The notes beneath the pieces were generated by a model. It ran no database searches. It was not told the origin of the DNA and saw only the letters and a program-made list of their open reading frames with translations. This document shows, piece after piece, positions 1 to 8,889 of a stretch of DNA of 57,952 nt. The stretch is from Polyangiaceae bacterium. GTDB lineage: Bacteria > Myxococcota_A > Polyangia > Polyangiales > Polyangiaceae. Made by a program: the position numbers and the translations under genes. Position 1 is the first letter of the stretch. Each line of letters opens with the position of its first letter. The DNA lies in the NCBI GenBank assembly GCA_009780955.1, contig WQZB01000022.1, positions 1-57,952 of the forward strand, read 5' to 3'.

Positions 1-67
1 TCGGCATCTGTCTCGTTGGCAGATGGAATTTCCGGCATCGCCGCTCCCAGAGAATACCTCCGACTAA

Positions 68-193
68 ACCGCTTTCAAGTTGACGCGATTTCATTGTAGG
101 GGCGCAGCATGCTGCGCCCCTACGGATTTGAGCACCGCACCGCAGCCGCCAACGAGCCAATCGCGAAAGAGGGCGCGTCAAATCGAAAGCGGT
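68..193. repeat. MITE-like hairpin element, copy 1
   Basis: Left end reads ACCGCTTTCAAGTTGACGCG; right end (173-193) is its near-perfect inverted partner, ending AATCGAAAGCGGT. The inside shares GCACCGCAGCCGCCAACG with the copies at 5789, 27246 and 46871, but its left interior has been replaced by a 28-bp perfect palindrome (96-123), so one repeat family is nested in the other. The right end touches the TGA stop of the minus-strand gene at 193. Confidence 0.8.
96..123. repeat. GTAGGGGCG-type perfect palindrome
   Basis: A perfect 28-bp palindrome with half-site GTAGGGGCGCAGCA. The same sequence occurs at 12779-12806 and, with one G lost, at 1956-1982. It would form a 14-bp hairpin in either transcript. 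Confidence 0.85.
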
Positions 194-588
194 CAGCGTG
201 GCTTGCGAATGCTGCGCTGCTCGGCCTGCCGAGCCTCGATCACGCCGAGTGTGTGCGGTGACTCACCGGGCATACGACGAGCAAGCCAGCCGATGAGCGT
301 AAGCCCTGCGGTGCGCGCTTGTGCTGGCATTTGCGGCTCACGAAGCAACCGCGTAATGTCGCCGATAAGACGCGCGCGCTCGCACTCGTCCGGGACGTTG
401 TCGCACGACGCCATGGGTTCGCGCTCGCAACCTGCACGCGATGCCGTCCGCAATGCCAGAAGGGCTTCGACGGTAAGCTGCGAAGCGTTGCGCGAAGAAG
501 GCGCCACGACCCCCCGGCGCTGCCTCGCATTGCCGCTGGTCATTGGGCCGCTTGTCGTTGAATTGTACATAGGCCTCAAAGGAGTCAT
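193..588 (-). CDS. hypothetical protein, about 131 aa
   Basis: No family recognised. The reading frame opens further upstream, but the ATG at 588 gives a protein of reasonable composition, with a helical C-terminal half (pattern ARLIGDITRLLREPQM, then LTLIGWLARRMPGES). The TGA stop abuts the terminal inverted repeat of the element at 68-193, as do the stops of several clearly real genes in this window, which supports it as a true gene. No signal peptide or membrane segment is evident. The opposite strand has overlapping open frames of poorer composition. Start and existence are uncertain. Confidence 0.4.
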   Translation of the reverse strand: MTPLRPMYNSTTSGPMTSGNARQRRGVVAPSSRNASQLTVEALLALRTASRAGCEREPMASCDNVPDECERARLIGDITRLLREPQMPAQARTAGLTLIGWLARRMPGESPHTLGVIEARQAEQRSIRKPR

Positions 589-898
589 GGTTCGCTTGTC
601 GCCGTTGCCATGCATCCGCGTAACGCGGAGAAGCCTACCGCATAGCGCAACAAATCGCTCATGCAAGCCGGGCGTGAAAAAAAGCATCGCCCTTCGCGAT
701 CCACCGATCCGCTGCGACCTAAACAGCTCTGCAATGACGCATTGACCGACCAACCCAAGCTCCGCACGTCAATGGGCTGTGCAGGTCAACGCACGCACGA
801 ATGTCGGTTCGCCAGCAGCAGCAGCAGCAGCAGCGCGTGTTGCCGAGGAAAGTCAGTCCATCGTAGCGCCGCGCAAAAGCGAGAAGAAGGGCGTGCGC

Positions 899-1927
899 AT
901 GCGATGGTTTCGTATCGCGGCCTTCGTTCTATGCTTTTTTCTTTTTGGGCGAACTCTCGCCCACGCTGATTTGCACGCCGCCTACAGCCGCATTCGCGAC
1001 GTTGGACCGCTTGCCTTCATCATCCCCCTTCCCTTTCTATTCGTCATGATGGCCGACGCGTGGACATGGCAGCGCCTGCTCCGCGCGCTGGGTCACAAGG
1101 CAAGGCTTCACCGCCTTTTGCGCGTGCGCTTCGCAATCGAGGCCATCACGAACACAGTGCCCATCGGAGGCCTATGGGCCGACACACTTGGTCCGGCCCT
1201 GGTCTCGATGACCACCGGGATTGCCGTGGCTGATGTTTTCGCGGCGTCCACCGCAAAACGCTGGGTGCTCATTCGCATGCATAGTGCATACGTTACGTTG
1301 TCTGCAGCGTTCGGTTCGGCGGCGATCCTAGGCGCCTCGATGAACCTCGTGGGCAATCACGCGCTGCTGGTGTTTGTGCTGCTGAGCGCGCTTGGCCTCG
1401 TGCTCACGTCGATGGGCATCGAAGCCATTGCGTCGCGCGGCCAAGTAGCAGGGCGCGTTGCAAGGCTGCTTTCTCGATTGCGCCTCCAGAGGGTACAAAC
1501 GTGGATTTCAGCCAGGCACCACCACTTCGCATACGCCGACGCGCAACTCGGCCGGCTGTCGACGGACGTGGCAGCCACGCGCGCGGCAAGTTTTCGACTT
1601 GCGTTCTTTTGGCTACTGGAAGGCTTCGAAACATTCCTCATCTTGAGGCTGCTTGGCGCGCCGCTCAGTCTTATCGACGTCATGTCTTTCGACGCGGCGC
1701 TATCCGTTGTGCGCTCGGTCGCCATCTTCGCGCCGGCGGGCATTGGCGTGCAGGATGTTGGTTACCTCGCCGTACTCGAAGCGTACGGCGTGCCCGACGC
1801 ACACGCGATTGGGCCCGCGTTCATCGTGCTCAAACGCTTGAAGGAAGCGTTCTGGGTACTTTTTGGCTTTGCGATGCTCGCAACCCTGCGCAAGCGCAAA
1901 GCTAAGACCAGTTTCAGGTTGACGTGA
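899..1927 (+). CDS. flippase-like integral membrane protein (LPG-synthase TM / UPF0104-like)
   Basis: A hydrophobic protein of 342 aa with about eight predicted membrane segments. It has the layout of the flippase-like domain shared with the membrane part of lysylphosphatidylglycerol synthase: an early helix pair, a central GLWADTLGPALVS stretch, and a C-terminal APAGIGVQDVGYLAVL motif, which is typical of the family (compare P-G-G-x-G-x-x-E). The frame stays open 40 codons upstream, but that part is an Ala run and the ATG at 899 follows a purine-rich GAGAAGAAGG. The last residues are encoded by a degenerate copy of the ACCGCTTTC repeat, which also gives the stop. It probably moves a lipid or lipid-linked precursor across the inner membrane; the substrate is unknown. 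Confidence 0.7.
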   Translation: MRWFRIAAFVLCFFLFGRTLAHADLHAAYSRIRDVGPLAFIIPLPFLFVMMADAWTWQRLLRALGHKARLHRLLRVRFAIEAITNTVPIGGLWADTLGPALVSMTTGIAVADVFAASTAKRWVLIRMHSAYVTLSAAFGSAAILGASMNLVGNHALLVFVLLSALGLVLTSMGIEAIASRGQVAGRVARLLSRLRLQRVQTWISARHHHFAYADAQLGRLSTDVAATRAASFRLAFFWLLEGFETFLILRLLGAPLSLIDVMSFDAALSVVRSVAIFAPAGIGVQDVGYLAVLEAYGVPDAHAIGPAFIVLKRLKEAFWVLFGFAMLATLRKRKAKTSFRLT

Positions 1928-1955
1928 GTGGGAGTTCGAGTCGGGATACAGGCAC

Positions 1956-1982
1956 GTAGGGCGCAGCATGCTGCGCCCCTAC
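1956..1982. repeat. GTAGGGGCG-type palindrome supplying a stop codon
   Basis: 27-bp copy of the palindrome at 96-123, with one G missing on the left arm. The TAG stop of the minus-strand lipoprotein gene (1979-1981) lies inside the right arm, so the repeat sets the end of that gene. It sits between convergent genes and may serve as a two-way terminator. Confidence 0.8.
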
Positions 1983-3886
1983 TTTTTGTTCGGAACTGAC
2001 TTCCACGTGACAACGCGAAGTGCGCGAGCAAGAACGCGATCGTCTCCAATGCTCATCTCGTCGGTCGTCCAAAGCCGAAGGCGTGCAGCCTTCAACCCTG
2101 CCTGCACGATCGCACGGCGCTCTTCGATGCCTTTTGGGTCGGTCACCGCGTTCTCGGGCAAAGACGAAAGCGCGGCACGTACAAGAACGCCCGCATCGCG
2201 CCCAATCGCGGTCCAATAGGTTGGGCGGACGCCGAAGCGCTCCATGAAAACGCGCATGTCGTCGTCGCCTGTCTCCTCGGGACGGCTCGCTGCAACGGGC
2301 ACGAGCCCCGCCGACGCGCTCAGCACCACGATGCCGTTCGGCACGTCGCGTGGTGACACGCCCGCCTCGAGCGTAAGCGCAACGGGCCGCTCTGCCGACG
2401 CGCGCGGCGAGTCTGCAAGAACGCGACGCACATCGCGGAGCAGATCGCTCGCGCATCCGTTGGGCCCTGACACAAGCCATCCCTCGGCGCCGGACACAAG
2501 CCAATCGGTCACGGGAAACCTCGTTTTTTTTGCTTCGGCGAGGGCGACGTCGCAACGAATCGGGGCGAGCAGCGCGAGACCGCTGCCCGCGGCCTCGACA
2601 GCCTTGCCCGCCATTTCGTCTTCCCGCGTGTCCGCGACGAACGCCGCCTTCGCCGTTCCGTGGTCAACCAAGGCATGGGTCAACATCTCGAGCTCTCGTT
2701 CGACGCGCTCGCCAATCACGAACGCCGTGGTTTTTGGCATGTGATTGGGGCTTGGCGACGCGAGCAAAAGTACCGCTACTCCGCTCTGCTCGCTCCAGCG
2801 GCTCGCGCGATCCGCGCTTTTGCGATCAAAACCGCCAAGAATCACACTTGCACCCTCGCCCGCGAGTTCCTCCATGGCAGCGCGCGCACTCGCATCGCTA
2901 CCGCCGTCGTTGCGCGTGACGAGCCGGACGCCTACGCCACCGCCCACGCCGCGCGGCAGATCGAGCGCCCACGAAACGCCCCGCACCACGTCAGCCGCTT
3001 CATCACGAAGCGCGCGGCTTCTGGTCGGCAAAAGAAGGCCGACGGTTCTGCCAAGCACGATCGAAAGCCCGCGACGACTCGACGCAAGCTCGCTCAGTTC
3101 GAGCCCGGTGTCGCCGCCGATCTCGGTCGCACTTGCAGCGCTGACATCGTATAGCCATCGTGCGAGAGCCGCGTCGTTCGTGTCCACCGCGATGCGTGCA
3201 AGTCGGGCCGCAACGAGCTTCTGCGTTTCACCGCTGAAGCTCGTTGCCCCACCGCTCGCGCGCATCGTGCGGTACGTGTTTTCGAGTACCGCGCGAGGCA
3301 AGGTTCCAAGGATCTCGGTAATTTTCGCCCGAACGCGATCGCGATTGTCTTCGCCAACGCCGCGCAGCCATGCATCGAGGTAGGCGAGGGCGTTGTCGTC
3401 GTCGCGCGAAGCAATGGCGCTAAGGGCAATTTCTTCGAGAAAAATTTCTCGATCGGCATCGTCGACGATTTTGCCAACGAGCGGACGAAGGATGAAAAGA
3501 GCGCTCTTGGGTGCATGATGCAAGCGTAGGCTTCGGGCCTTGGCAACCGTCGCAAGATCGCGCGTTGCACCAGACGGCAGCGACGCGAGTGTTGCCAGCA
3601 CGCCGCCCGCCTGCGCGAGCTGCCCTTGGTCGATGAGCGCGAAGGCGAGGTAGACCTTCGCGAGAGGTGCCGCCCCGTCGGCGGGGAACTGCCGAAGAAA
3701 ATCACGCAGGACGGCGATATCGACTTTGCGATCGTGCCAGCCTTGCCAAATGGGCGCAAACGCAACTTCGGCGGCAGGCGATTTGGCGAGCATCGCAGTC
3801 GGCTGCGGTGGCCGCGGCGTGTGCGTGCACGCGGAGACGACGAGGCTCGCGCCAAAGATTAGACGATTGCGCAAAGCGGCGCACAT
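1979..3886 (-). CDS. lipoprotein with periplasmic-binding (type 1) fold, PBP-activator-like (LpoA/LppC type)
   Basis: 635 aa. The N-terminus is a lipoprotein signal peptide with lipobox VSAC near residue 19. Residues of about 40-270 are helical and TPR-like. The C-terminal half looks like a type 1 periplasmic-binding domain: a GVGVRLVTRNDGG strand, ASVILGGFDRKSADRA, then GVAVLLLASPSPN. This order (TPR-like region, then binding fold) is that of LpoA-type activators of penicillin-binding protein 1A and of branched-chain amino-acid receptors in myxobacteria. It is expected at the outer membrane facing the periplasm. It is divergent from the HEAT lipoprotein at 4024 with 137 bp between them. Its stop codon comes from the palindrome at 1956-1982. 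Role in peptidoglycan synthesis is inferred only. Confidence 0.65.
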   Translation of the reverse strand: MCAALRNRLIFGASLVVSACTHTPRPPQPTAMLAKSPAAEVAFAPIWQGWHDRKVDIAVLRDFLRQFPADGAAPLAKVYLAFALIDQGQLAQAGGVLATLASLPSGATRDLATVAKARSLRLHHAPKSALFILRPLVGKIVDDADREIFLEEIALSAIASRDDDNALAYLDAWLRGVGEDNRDRVRAKITEILGTLPRAVLENTYRTMRASGGATSFSGETQKLVAARLARIAVDTNDAALARWLYDVSAASATEIGGDTGLELSELASSRRGLSIVLGRTVGLLLPTRSRALRDEAADVVRGVSWALDLPRGVGGGVGVRLVTRNDGGSDASARAAMEELAGEGASVILGGFDRKSADRASRWSEQSGVAVLLLASPSPNHMPKTTAFVIGERVERELEMLTHALVDHGTAKAAFVADTREDEMAGKAVEAAGSGLALLAPIRCDVALAEAKKTRFPVTDWLVSGAEGWLVSGPNGCASDLLRDVRRVLADSPRASAERPVALTLEAGVSPRDVPNGIVVLSASAGLVPVAASRPEETGDDDMRVFMERFGVRPTYWTAIGRDAGVLVRAALSSLPENAVTDPKGIEERRAIVQAGLKAARLRLWTTDEMSIGDDRVLARALRVVTWKSVPNKK

Positions 3887-4023
3887 GTTCTACTGCATCT
3901 TACACAAGACGTTGGTTGACACTGAAACCCACCGCGAGTTACTTTCTGACCTGGAAAAACAGGGGATTTTTTCGATTGTTGCGAGCCCCTGCAACCACTT
4001 CTCAGACGGAGACGCTCACCATT

Positions 4024-5742
4024 ATGAAGAAGGCCTCAGCGTTCGCCCTCGGGTTTCTCTGGCGCAGCCGTCACGTCTTTCAGAACGTTGCCATGGCGGC
4101 TCCTTTGGCAATGGCAGTTCTTGGCATCACCGCCTGCGCAGACGAGAGCGATCCCAAAACATGGATCAAGCGCCTCGACGATCCGGCGCAGCGCGTGGCC
4201 GCCGTCAGACGGCTTGGGCAGTTCTTCAATGACACGATGACAGCGGCCAACAACAACCGCAACGACGAAAAAGTCAAACAGCTCCTCGATGACTCCGTTG
4301 AACCGCTCACCAAGGTGTACACCTCGGACAGCGTCGACGACAGAACACGCAACGACGTCATCAAGCTCCTCGCCGACATGGGTGATGCACGTGCGACACT
4401 TGCGTTCGCAAAGGCCTTCAAAGACTTCGAGCCAGGCAAGACCGACGACGACGTGAAGTTCGCTGCGCAAGGCACGACGCGCATTGCGCAGGCCGGTAAG
4501 CTTACCGATCAGCCGCTGATTGACGCGCTTTGGGACTGCTTCGCGAGGTTCCAGCCGTCGAAAAACAACCGATCGCTCAACTTGGTCAAAGACCTCGAAG
4601 CGGCCGTCATGGCGGTCAAGCATCCTTCGTACGGTCCGAAGGCCGTTGAAAAGCTCAGCGCCCCGGTAACCGATCCCAAAGACATGGCGCAGAGCATGGA
4701 TCAAATCCAGTTCTGGCAGGCCACGAGCACGCGCCTCATCGGCGAACTCAAATTCACCCCTGGCATCAAGCCGCTCGTGAAAGTGCTGCTAACGCCAACC
4801 AAGGCCGATCTCATTTTCCCAGTGCGCCTCGCGCTTTCAAAAATGCCAAAAGAAAGCGAACCCATTCTCATCGCTGCACTGAAAGGAACCGATCCCGATT
4901 TCGCAGCGCTCGGTCAAAGCTATCCAAACAAAGGCTACATCCCGCTCGTTGCCGAACCACTCGCGTACATCTCGCGCCCGGCCGGTCGAAACGCCATCCT
5001 CGATGCGCTGGCAGCAGCGGACAACGACACGAATCGCACGGTGCTCGCCATTGACCTGACGCATTTCCCAAGCAATCCAACGAGCGAAAAGGCGTACCTC
5101 GACGCGTATAGCAAGGTCGACGGCAATGCAGCCATCCCGATTATGGGCGGCGCCAACGGGCACGCGATCATGGCACAGTCCGCGGCAAACTTTTTCAACC
5201 CATCGCTCACAGACTGGTTGCTGAAAGAAACGGCAGCTGCCAAGGGCGAGGCAGCCTATGCAATGCCGCCAGCGGCTTTGCAGGCAGCCATCAAGCTTAT
5301 GACGAATGCGCAGTCAAAAGCTGTGAACGATGCGGTTGCGAAGATCCCAGGCCAAGCCATCGAAAAAGACATGTTCAAGGCTGCCTCCGTCGTGCTCGAC
5401 AAGTGCAAGCAAGATGCAAACTGCTACGTTTCCATGCTTGACACGACCGTGCCGTCAACCCCGCCCAGCGCGAAAATGGGCCACGTAAAAGCCGCGTGGA
5501 TGGCCGGTATCTATGGCAACGAAAAAACGAAGCAGGATCTCGTTTCTAAAGTCGAGAAAATCAGAGACCGTTCGGTGCGCCTCGCCCTGATCGAAGCCAT
5601 CGATCACCTTGCGCCGCAAGGCGATGGCGCAACGGCCGACAAGCTCGAGAAAATCGCCGAAACCGACCGCACGGCAGGCCTGGACGCTGCGACCGACGAA
5701 GTCTACAAAGTCGCGCTGAAGCTTCGGTCACGCGTTCCTTAG
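4024..5742 (+). CDS. HEAT-repeat lipoprotein
   Basis: 572 aa from the ATG at 4024. The N-terminus is a signal peptide ending in a lipobox (GITAC), so a lipid-anchored envelope protein is predicted. A later ATG at 4093 would give a shorter, more typical signal. The rest is repeated paired helices of HEAT/armadillo type, starting with the typical DDPAQRVAAVRRLGQF unit and recurring through the protein (for example LALSKMPKESEPILIAALKG). Such proteins are scaffolds; no catalytic motif is visible. It is transcribed away from the lipoprotein gene at 1979-3886. The frame is open upstream to 3667, but that part overlaps the divergent gene and is probably not coding. Confidence 0.7.
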   Translation: MKKASAFALGFLWRSRHVFQNVAMAAPLAMAVLGITACADESDPKTWIKRLDDPAQRVAAVRRLGQFFNDTMTAANNNRNDEKVKQLLDDSVEPLTKVYTSDSVDDRTRNDVIKLLADMGDARATLAFAKAFKDFEPGKTDDDVKFAAQGTTRIAQAGKLTDQPLIDALWDCFARFQPSKNNRSLNLVKDLEAAVMAVKHPSYGPKAVEKLSAPVTDPKDMAQSMDQIQFWQATSTRLIGELKFTPGIKPLVKVLLTPTKADLIFPVRLALSKMPKESEPILIAALKGTDPDFAALGQSYPNKGYIPLVAEPLAYISRPAGRNAILDALAAADNDTNRTVLAIDLTHFPSNPTSEKAYLDAYSKVDGNAAIPIMGGANGHAIMAQSAANFFNPSLTDWLLKETAAAKGEAAYAMPPAALQAAIKLMTNAQSKAVNDAVAKIPGQAIEKDMFKAASVVLDKCKQDANCYVSMLDTTVPSTPPSAKMGHVKAAWMAGIYGNEKTKQDLVSKVEKIRDRSVRLALIEAIDHLAPQGDGATADKLEKIAETDRTAGLDAATDEVYKVALKLRSRVP

Positions 5743-5788
5743 GGCGCGCCACGCGAATGTACTCTCCGAGGAAGTACAATCCCATTAA

Positions 5789-5909
5789 ACCGCTTTCAAG
5801 TTGACGCGAGATCGAGGCGGGGCCGAGGAGCGGACCGGAACAGCCTGCTTCGGCTTTGAGGACCGCACCGCAGGCCCCAACGAAGAGATCGCGTCAAATC
5901 GAAAGCGGT
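5789..5909. repeat. MITE-like hairpin element, copy 2
   Basis: 121 bp, complete. Terminal inverted repeats match at 18 of 21 positions. The interior can continue the fold: GGCGG against CCGCC-like segments and AGCCTGCTTCGGCT as an apical hairpin. The stop codon (TGA) of the minus-strand gene 5894-7915 lies inside the right terminal repeat, in the string TTTCGATTTGA read on the minus strand. Confidence 0.85.
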
Positions 5910-7915
5910 AATGGCGGATCGCAAAGACCTTGCGCCGCTAGCCGCTCGAGGACGAGGGCAATCTCGGGCAAGCCCCGTGCTTTTGCATAGTGCATTGGAC
6001 CGCCTCGCCACCGCGGGAATCCATAACCGAAGATTTTTACGAGATCGATGTCGGCGGATCGTAATGCGATCTGCTCTTCTAAAAGTTTTGCGCCAACATT
6101 AACCATAGGCAGCACAATCGCATCAACGATCGATGCATCGTCCCACTTGATTTGGTTATAGCCAGCGGCTGCTTTCGCGATGACGCCTGCCACGATTTCC
6201 GACGGCACGGGCTTACGACTTTGGTTAGGGTAATCGTACCAGCCAGCCCCTGCCTTTTGCCCCAAACGACCGAGTGTACAAAGCCGGTCGCCAATGGGCG
6301 CAAAGGGAGTCTCACCCCTTTGCCGCGCTGCCTTTCGCTGGAAAGCAGCAATATCGAGTCCACCAAGATCTTGAGCTTCCAACGGCCCCATGGGTAGTCC
6401 GAATTTGCGCATCGCAGAATCGACTTGGCTTGGCGTGGCTCCGGAAAGAAGCACGCGCTCGGCTTGGGCACGGGTGATCTTGAGCAGTCGATTGCCAATG
6501 AAACCATCGCAAATACCAGCTCGAACAGGTATTTTTCCAAGGCGACGTGCGAGCTCGAATGCCGTTGCCACAACTTGTGAATCTGTCTGATTGGTAGGAA
6601 CCACTTCAATCAGTTTCATGACATGCGCGGGACTGAAGAAGTGCAGACCGATGAAGCGCTGCGGGTGCGCGAGACCAACATAAATCTGGTTTGGATTCAG
6701 ATAGGACGTGTTCGTAGCCAGTATGGCATCGGCGCGGCAAACTTCCGACAGTTTCGAGAACACCGCTCGCTTGACCGCGATGTCTTCGAACACGGCTTCG
6801 ATCACGAGGTCGGTGTTGGCCAGCAGGCCGTAGGCGTCGGTGCCGCAAACACCCGCAAGGCGCTCTCGCGCAATCGCTTCGCTGATACGACCACGATTCT
6901 GCAGACCATTGACGATGGTTGCTACATTCGCAAGTCCGCGCTCTACCGACTCAGAATCTCGTTCCACCAGAACAACCGGAATCCCCGCCTCCCGCAGCGC
7001 GGCGACGATGCCGGCTCCCATCGTGCCGCCACCCACTACGGCTGCCGTGCGAATGTCGCGCGCTTGGATCCCGGACAATTCGGCAGGGCGCAAGGCGGCT
7101 CGCTCTGCGAAGAAAACATGTTGAAGCGCAGAAGCTTGCGCCGACTCGCGAAGCTCCAAAAAAGTCTTTCGCTCAAAAGCCATAGCGGCGTTGAAATCCA
7201 TCTCGCAGGCGTTCCGAATGCACGCTAGCGCCTTGCCTGGAGCGACCTCGCCTTTGGCCTTTGCCGCCACATCTTTCGCTGCCGTTTCCCAGAACTCCGG
7301 CTGAATCGCGGGCCTCGGACGCTGAGAAATGGGAGGAGGTAGTGGTTTGCTGAGAGCAGTTTCCGTAAATGAAATGGCTTGCGCCTCGAGGTCACCTTCG
7401 ACGACGGCATCGACCAGGCCAATCGATGCCGCTTTCGCAGCGCTGACGGACGCCCCGGTCGTGATCATGGCAACAGCAGCCGACACTTCAACGAGCCTTG
7501 GCAGGCGAACGGAGCCACCTGCACCTGGCACGATTCCAAGCTTGACTTCCGGCAGCCCTAAGCTCGCAGTGGCCAACGCCACGCGGAAGCGGCACCCCAA
7601 CGCAATTTCCAATCCTCCACCGAGCGCGCTGCCATGAATTGCCGCCGTCCACGGCTTTGATGCGCTTTCGATGCGGGCTACGACGTCCGGGAGATGGGGT
7701 GGCGACGGCACCTTCCCGAACTCGGTGACATCGGCACCAGCGATGAATGTGCGCCCCTTGCAGAGAAGGATCACGGCTCGGACGTGAGGGTCTGCATCGA
7801 GCGCGTTCGCGGCGTCCAACAAAGACTGTCGGACGGCCTGCGCAAGCGCGTTCACCGGAGGATTGTCGATGGTGACGAGAGCAAGCGAACCCTGACGCGT
7901 GAGAATGACGTTCAT
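5894..7915 (-). CDS. bifunctional enoyl-CoA hydratase / 3-hydroxyacyl-CoA dehydrogenase (PaaF-PaaH role)
   Basis: 673 aa. Residues 1 to about 190 are a crotonase domain: GADVTEFG, GSALGGGLEIALG with a catalytic Glu, and PEVKLGIVPGAGGSVRLPR with the second Glu. From about 295 comes an NAD-binding Rossmann motif (VVGGGTMGAGIV), then HFFSPAHVMKLIEVV with the catalytic His, and two C-terminal dehydrogenase helical domains. This is the FadB/FadJ-like layout. In this cluster it would do the PaaF and PaaH steps (hydration and NAD-dependent oxidation of 2,3-dehydroadipyl-CoA). It is divergent from paaG with the operator at 7988-8011 between them. The last residues and stop are encoded within a repeat element, so the extreme C-terminus may not be ancestral. 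Confidence 0.85.
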   Translation of the reverse strand: MNVILTRQGSLALVTIDNPPVNALAQAVRQSLLDAANALDADPHVRAVILLCKGRTFIAGADVTEFGKVPSPPHLPDVVARIESASKPWTAAIHGSALGGGLEIALGCRFRVALATASLGLPEVKLGIVPGAGGSVRLPRLVEVSAAVAMITTGASVSAAKAASIGLVDAVVEGDLEAQAISFTETALSKPLPPPISQRPRPAIQPEFWETAAKDVAAKAKGEVAPGKALACIRNACEMDFNAAMAFERKTFLELRESAQASALQHVFFAERAALRPAELSGIQARDIRTAAVVGGGTMGAGIVAALREAGIPVVLVERDSESVERGLANVATIVNGLQNRGRISEAIARERLAGVCGTDAYGLLANTDLVIEAVFEDIAVKRAVFSKLSEVCRADAILATNTSYLNPNQIYVGLAHPQRFIGLHFFSPAHVMKLIEVVPTNQTDSQVVATAFELARRLGKIPVRAGICDGFIGNRLLKITRAQAERVLLSGATPSQVDSAMRKFGLPMGPLEAQDLGGLDIAAFQRKAARQRGETPFAPIGDRLCTLGRLGQKAGAGWYDYPNQSRKPVPSEIVAGVIAKAAAGYNQIKWDDASIVDAIVLPMVNVGAKLLEEQIALRSADIDLVKIFGYGFPRWRGGPMHYAKARGLPEIALVLERLAAQGLCDPPLPLSI

Positions 7916-7987
7916 TTTCTGAGGTCTCTATACAAAAGGCGGACGGCAAGGACCGCCCGCGCGGAATTCACAACGGCAAAAAAATAT

Positions 7988-8011
7988 ATTTGACCGACCG
8001 GTCGATCTATG
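7988..8011. promoter_or_regulatory. predicted TetR-family operator in the divergent paa promoter
   Basis: Perfect inverted repeat GACCG-AC-CGGTC at 7992-8003. It lies between the start of the hydratase/dehydrogenase gene (7915) and paaG (8097). The same 24-bp site, ATTTGACCGNNCGGTCGATNTATG apart from two positions, occurs once more upstream of paaJ (17168-17191, opposite strand). GACCGNNCGGTC resembles sites bound by TetR-family regulators of CoA-ester catabolism; the TetR gene at 12946 is the likely binder. Confidence 0.7.
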
Positions 8012-8096
8012 GCAAGTCTTTTTCTGCTTCCCATTTCGCGAGGCGCGACGAGGGCCGGACGAGGCCAGATGAAACACGCGGGCCCAGGAGGACACT

Positions 8097-8885
8097 GTGG
8101 CAGAGTCGATGAGTGTTCGTGAAGAGCTGAAAGAAGGCGTTCTGTGTCTGACACTCAACCGGCCAGAGAAGCTCAATGCCTTCAACGAGGAAATGCATCT
8201 GGCCCTTCGTGCCGGATTCCAGCGCGCCAATACCGATCATGCTGTGCGTGCCGTCATGCTGACGGGATCGGGGCGCGCCTTCTGTGTTGGGCAAAATCTG
8301 GCCGATTGCGATCCGCGCAAAGGCCCCCAAGATCTCGGTCACACCGTCGAGACCTTTTACAATCCTCTTCTGCGCTTGATCCGCAGAATCGAAAAGCCCA
8401 TTGTCTGCGCGGTCAATGGCATAGCAGCAGGGGCCGGCGCCAACCTCGCGTTGGCTTGTGACATTACGCTGGCGGCCCATTCGGCTCGCTTCATTCAGGC
8501 CTTTGCCAAAATTGGTCTCGTCCCCGATTCCGGCGGCACATGGATCCTGCCGCGCCTCATTGGGGAGGCGCGCGCCAAAGCATTGGCGTTGACTGCCGAG
8601 CCGCTCAGCGCCGAAATGGCAGCCAATTGGGGACTTATCTGGCGTGCTGTCCCTGACGATAAACTAATCCACGAGGCCATGACACTCGCCACTGCCTTTG
8701 CTGCGGGTCCTACGAAAGGCCTTGGAATGACGAAGCGCGCCATCCAGGCGGCAGCCACGAATTCTTTGGATCAGCAGCTCGATCTCGAACGCGATCTGCA
8801 AGGCGAAGCCGGCCGCTCCGCCGACTTCCTCGCGGGTGCTGCGGCGTTTTTCGAAAAGCGCAAACCTGAATTCAAGGGGCAATGA
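8097..8885 (+). CDS. paaG: 2-(1,2-epoxy-1,2-dihydrophenyl)acetyl-CoA isomerase
   Basis: 262 aa crotonase-family enzyme. The string AKIGLVPDSGGTWILPRLIG with Asp144 is the PaaG signature; the oxyanion-hole segments GRAFCVGQNL and NGIAAGAGANLALACD are present. It converts ring-1,2-epoxyphenylacetyl-CoA to oxepin-CoA in aerobic phenylacetate breakdown, in the cytoplasm. The GTG at 8097 is chosen because AGGAGG lies five bases upstream; the ATG at 8109 would sit too far away. paaI follows four bases after the stop, so the two are co-transcribed. A PaaG substrate only arises from an epoxidase, which matters for the finding on the missing PaaABCDE. Confidence 0.9.
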   Translation: MAESMSVREELKEGVLCLTLNRPEKLNAFNEEMHLALRAGFQRANTDHAVRAVMLTGSGRAFCVGQNLADCDPRKGPQDLGHTVETFYNPLLRLIRRIEKPIVCAVNGIAAGAGANLALACDITLAAHSARFIQAFAKIGLVPDSGGTWILPRLIGEARAKALALTAEPLSAEMAANWGLIWRAVPDDKLIHEAMTLATAFAAGPTKGLGMTKRAIQAAATNSLDQQLDLERDLQGEAGRSADFLAGAAAFFEKRKPEFKGQ

Positions 8886-8889
8886 CAGC

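Noticed and set aside
4036..4704. Minus-strand 222-codon frame opposite the HEAT lipoprotein
   Set aside because: Antisense shadow of a repeated helical protein with a lipobox signal; no independent start signal or motif.
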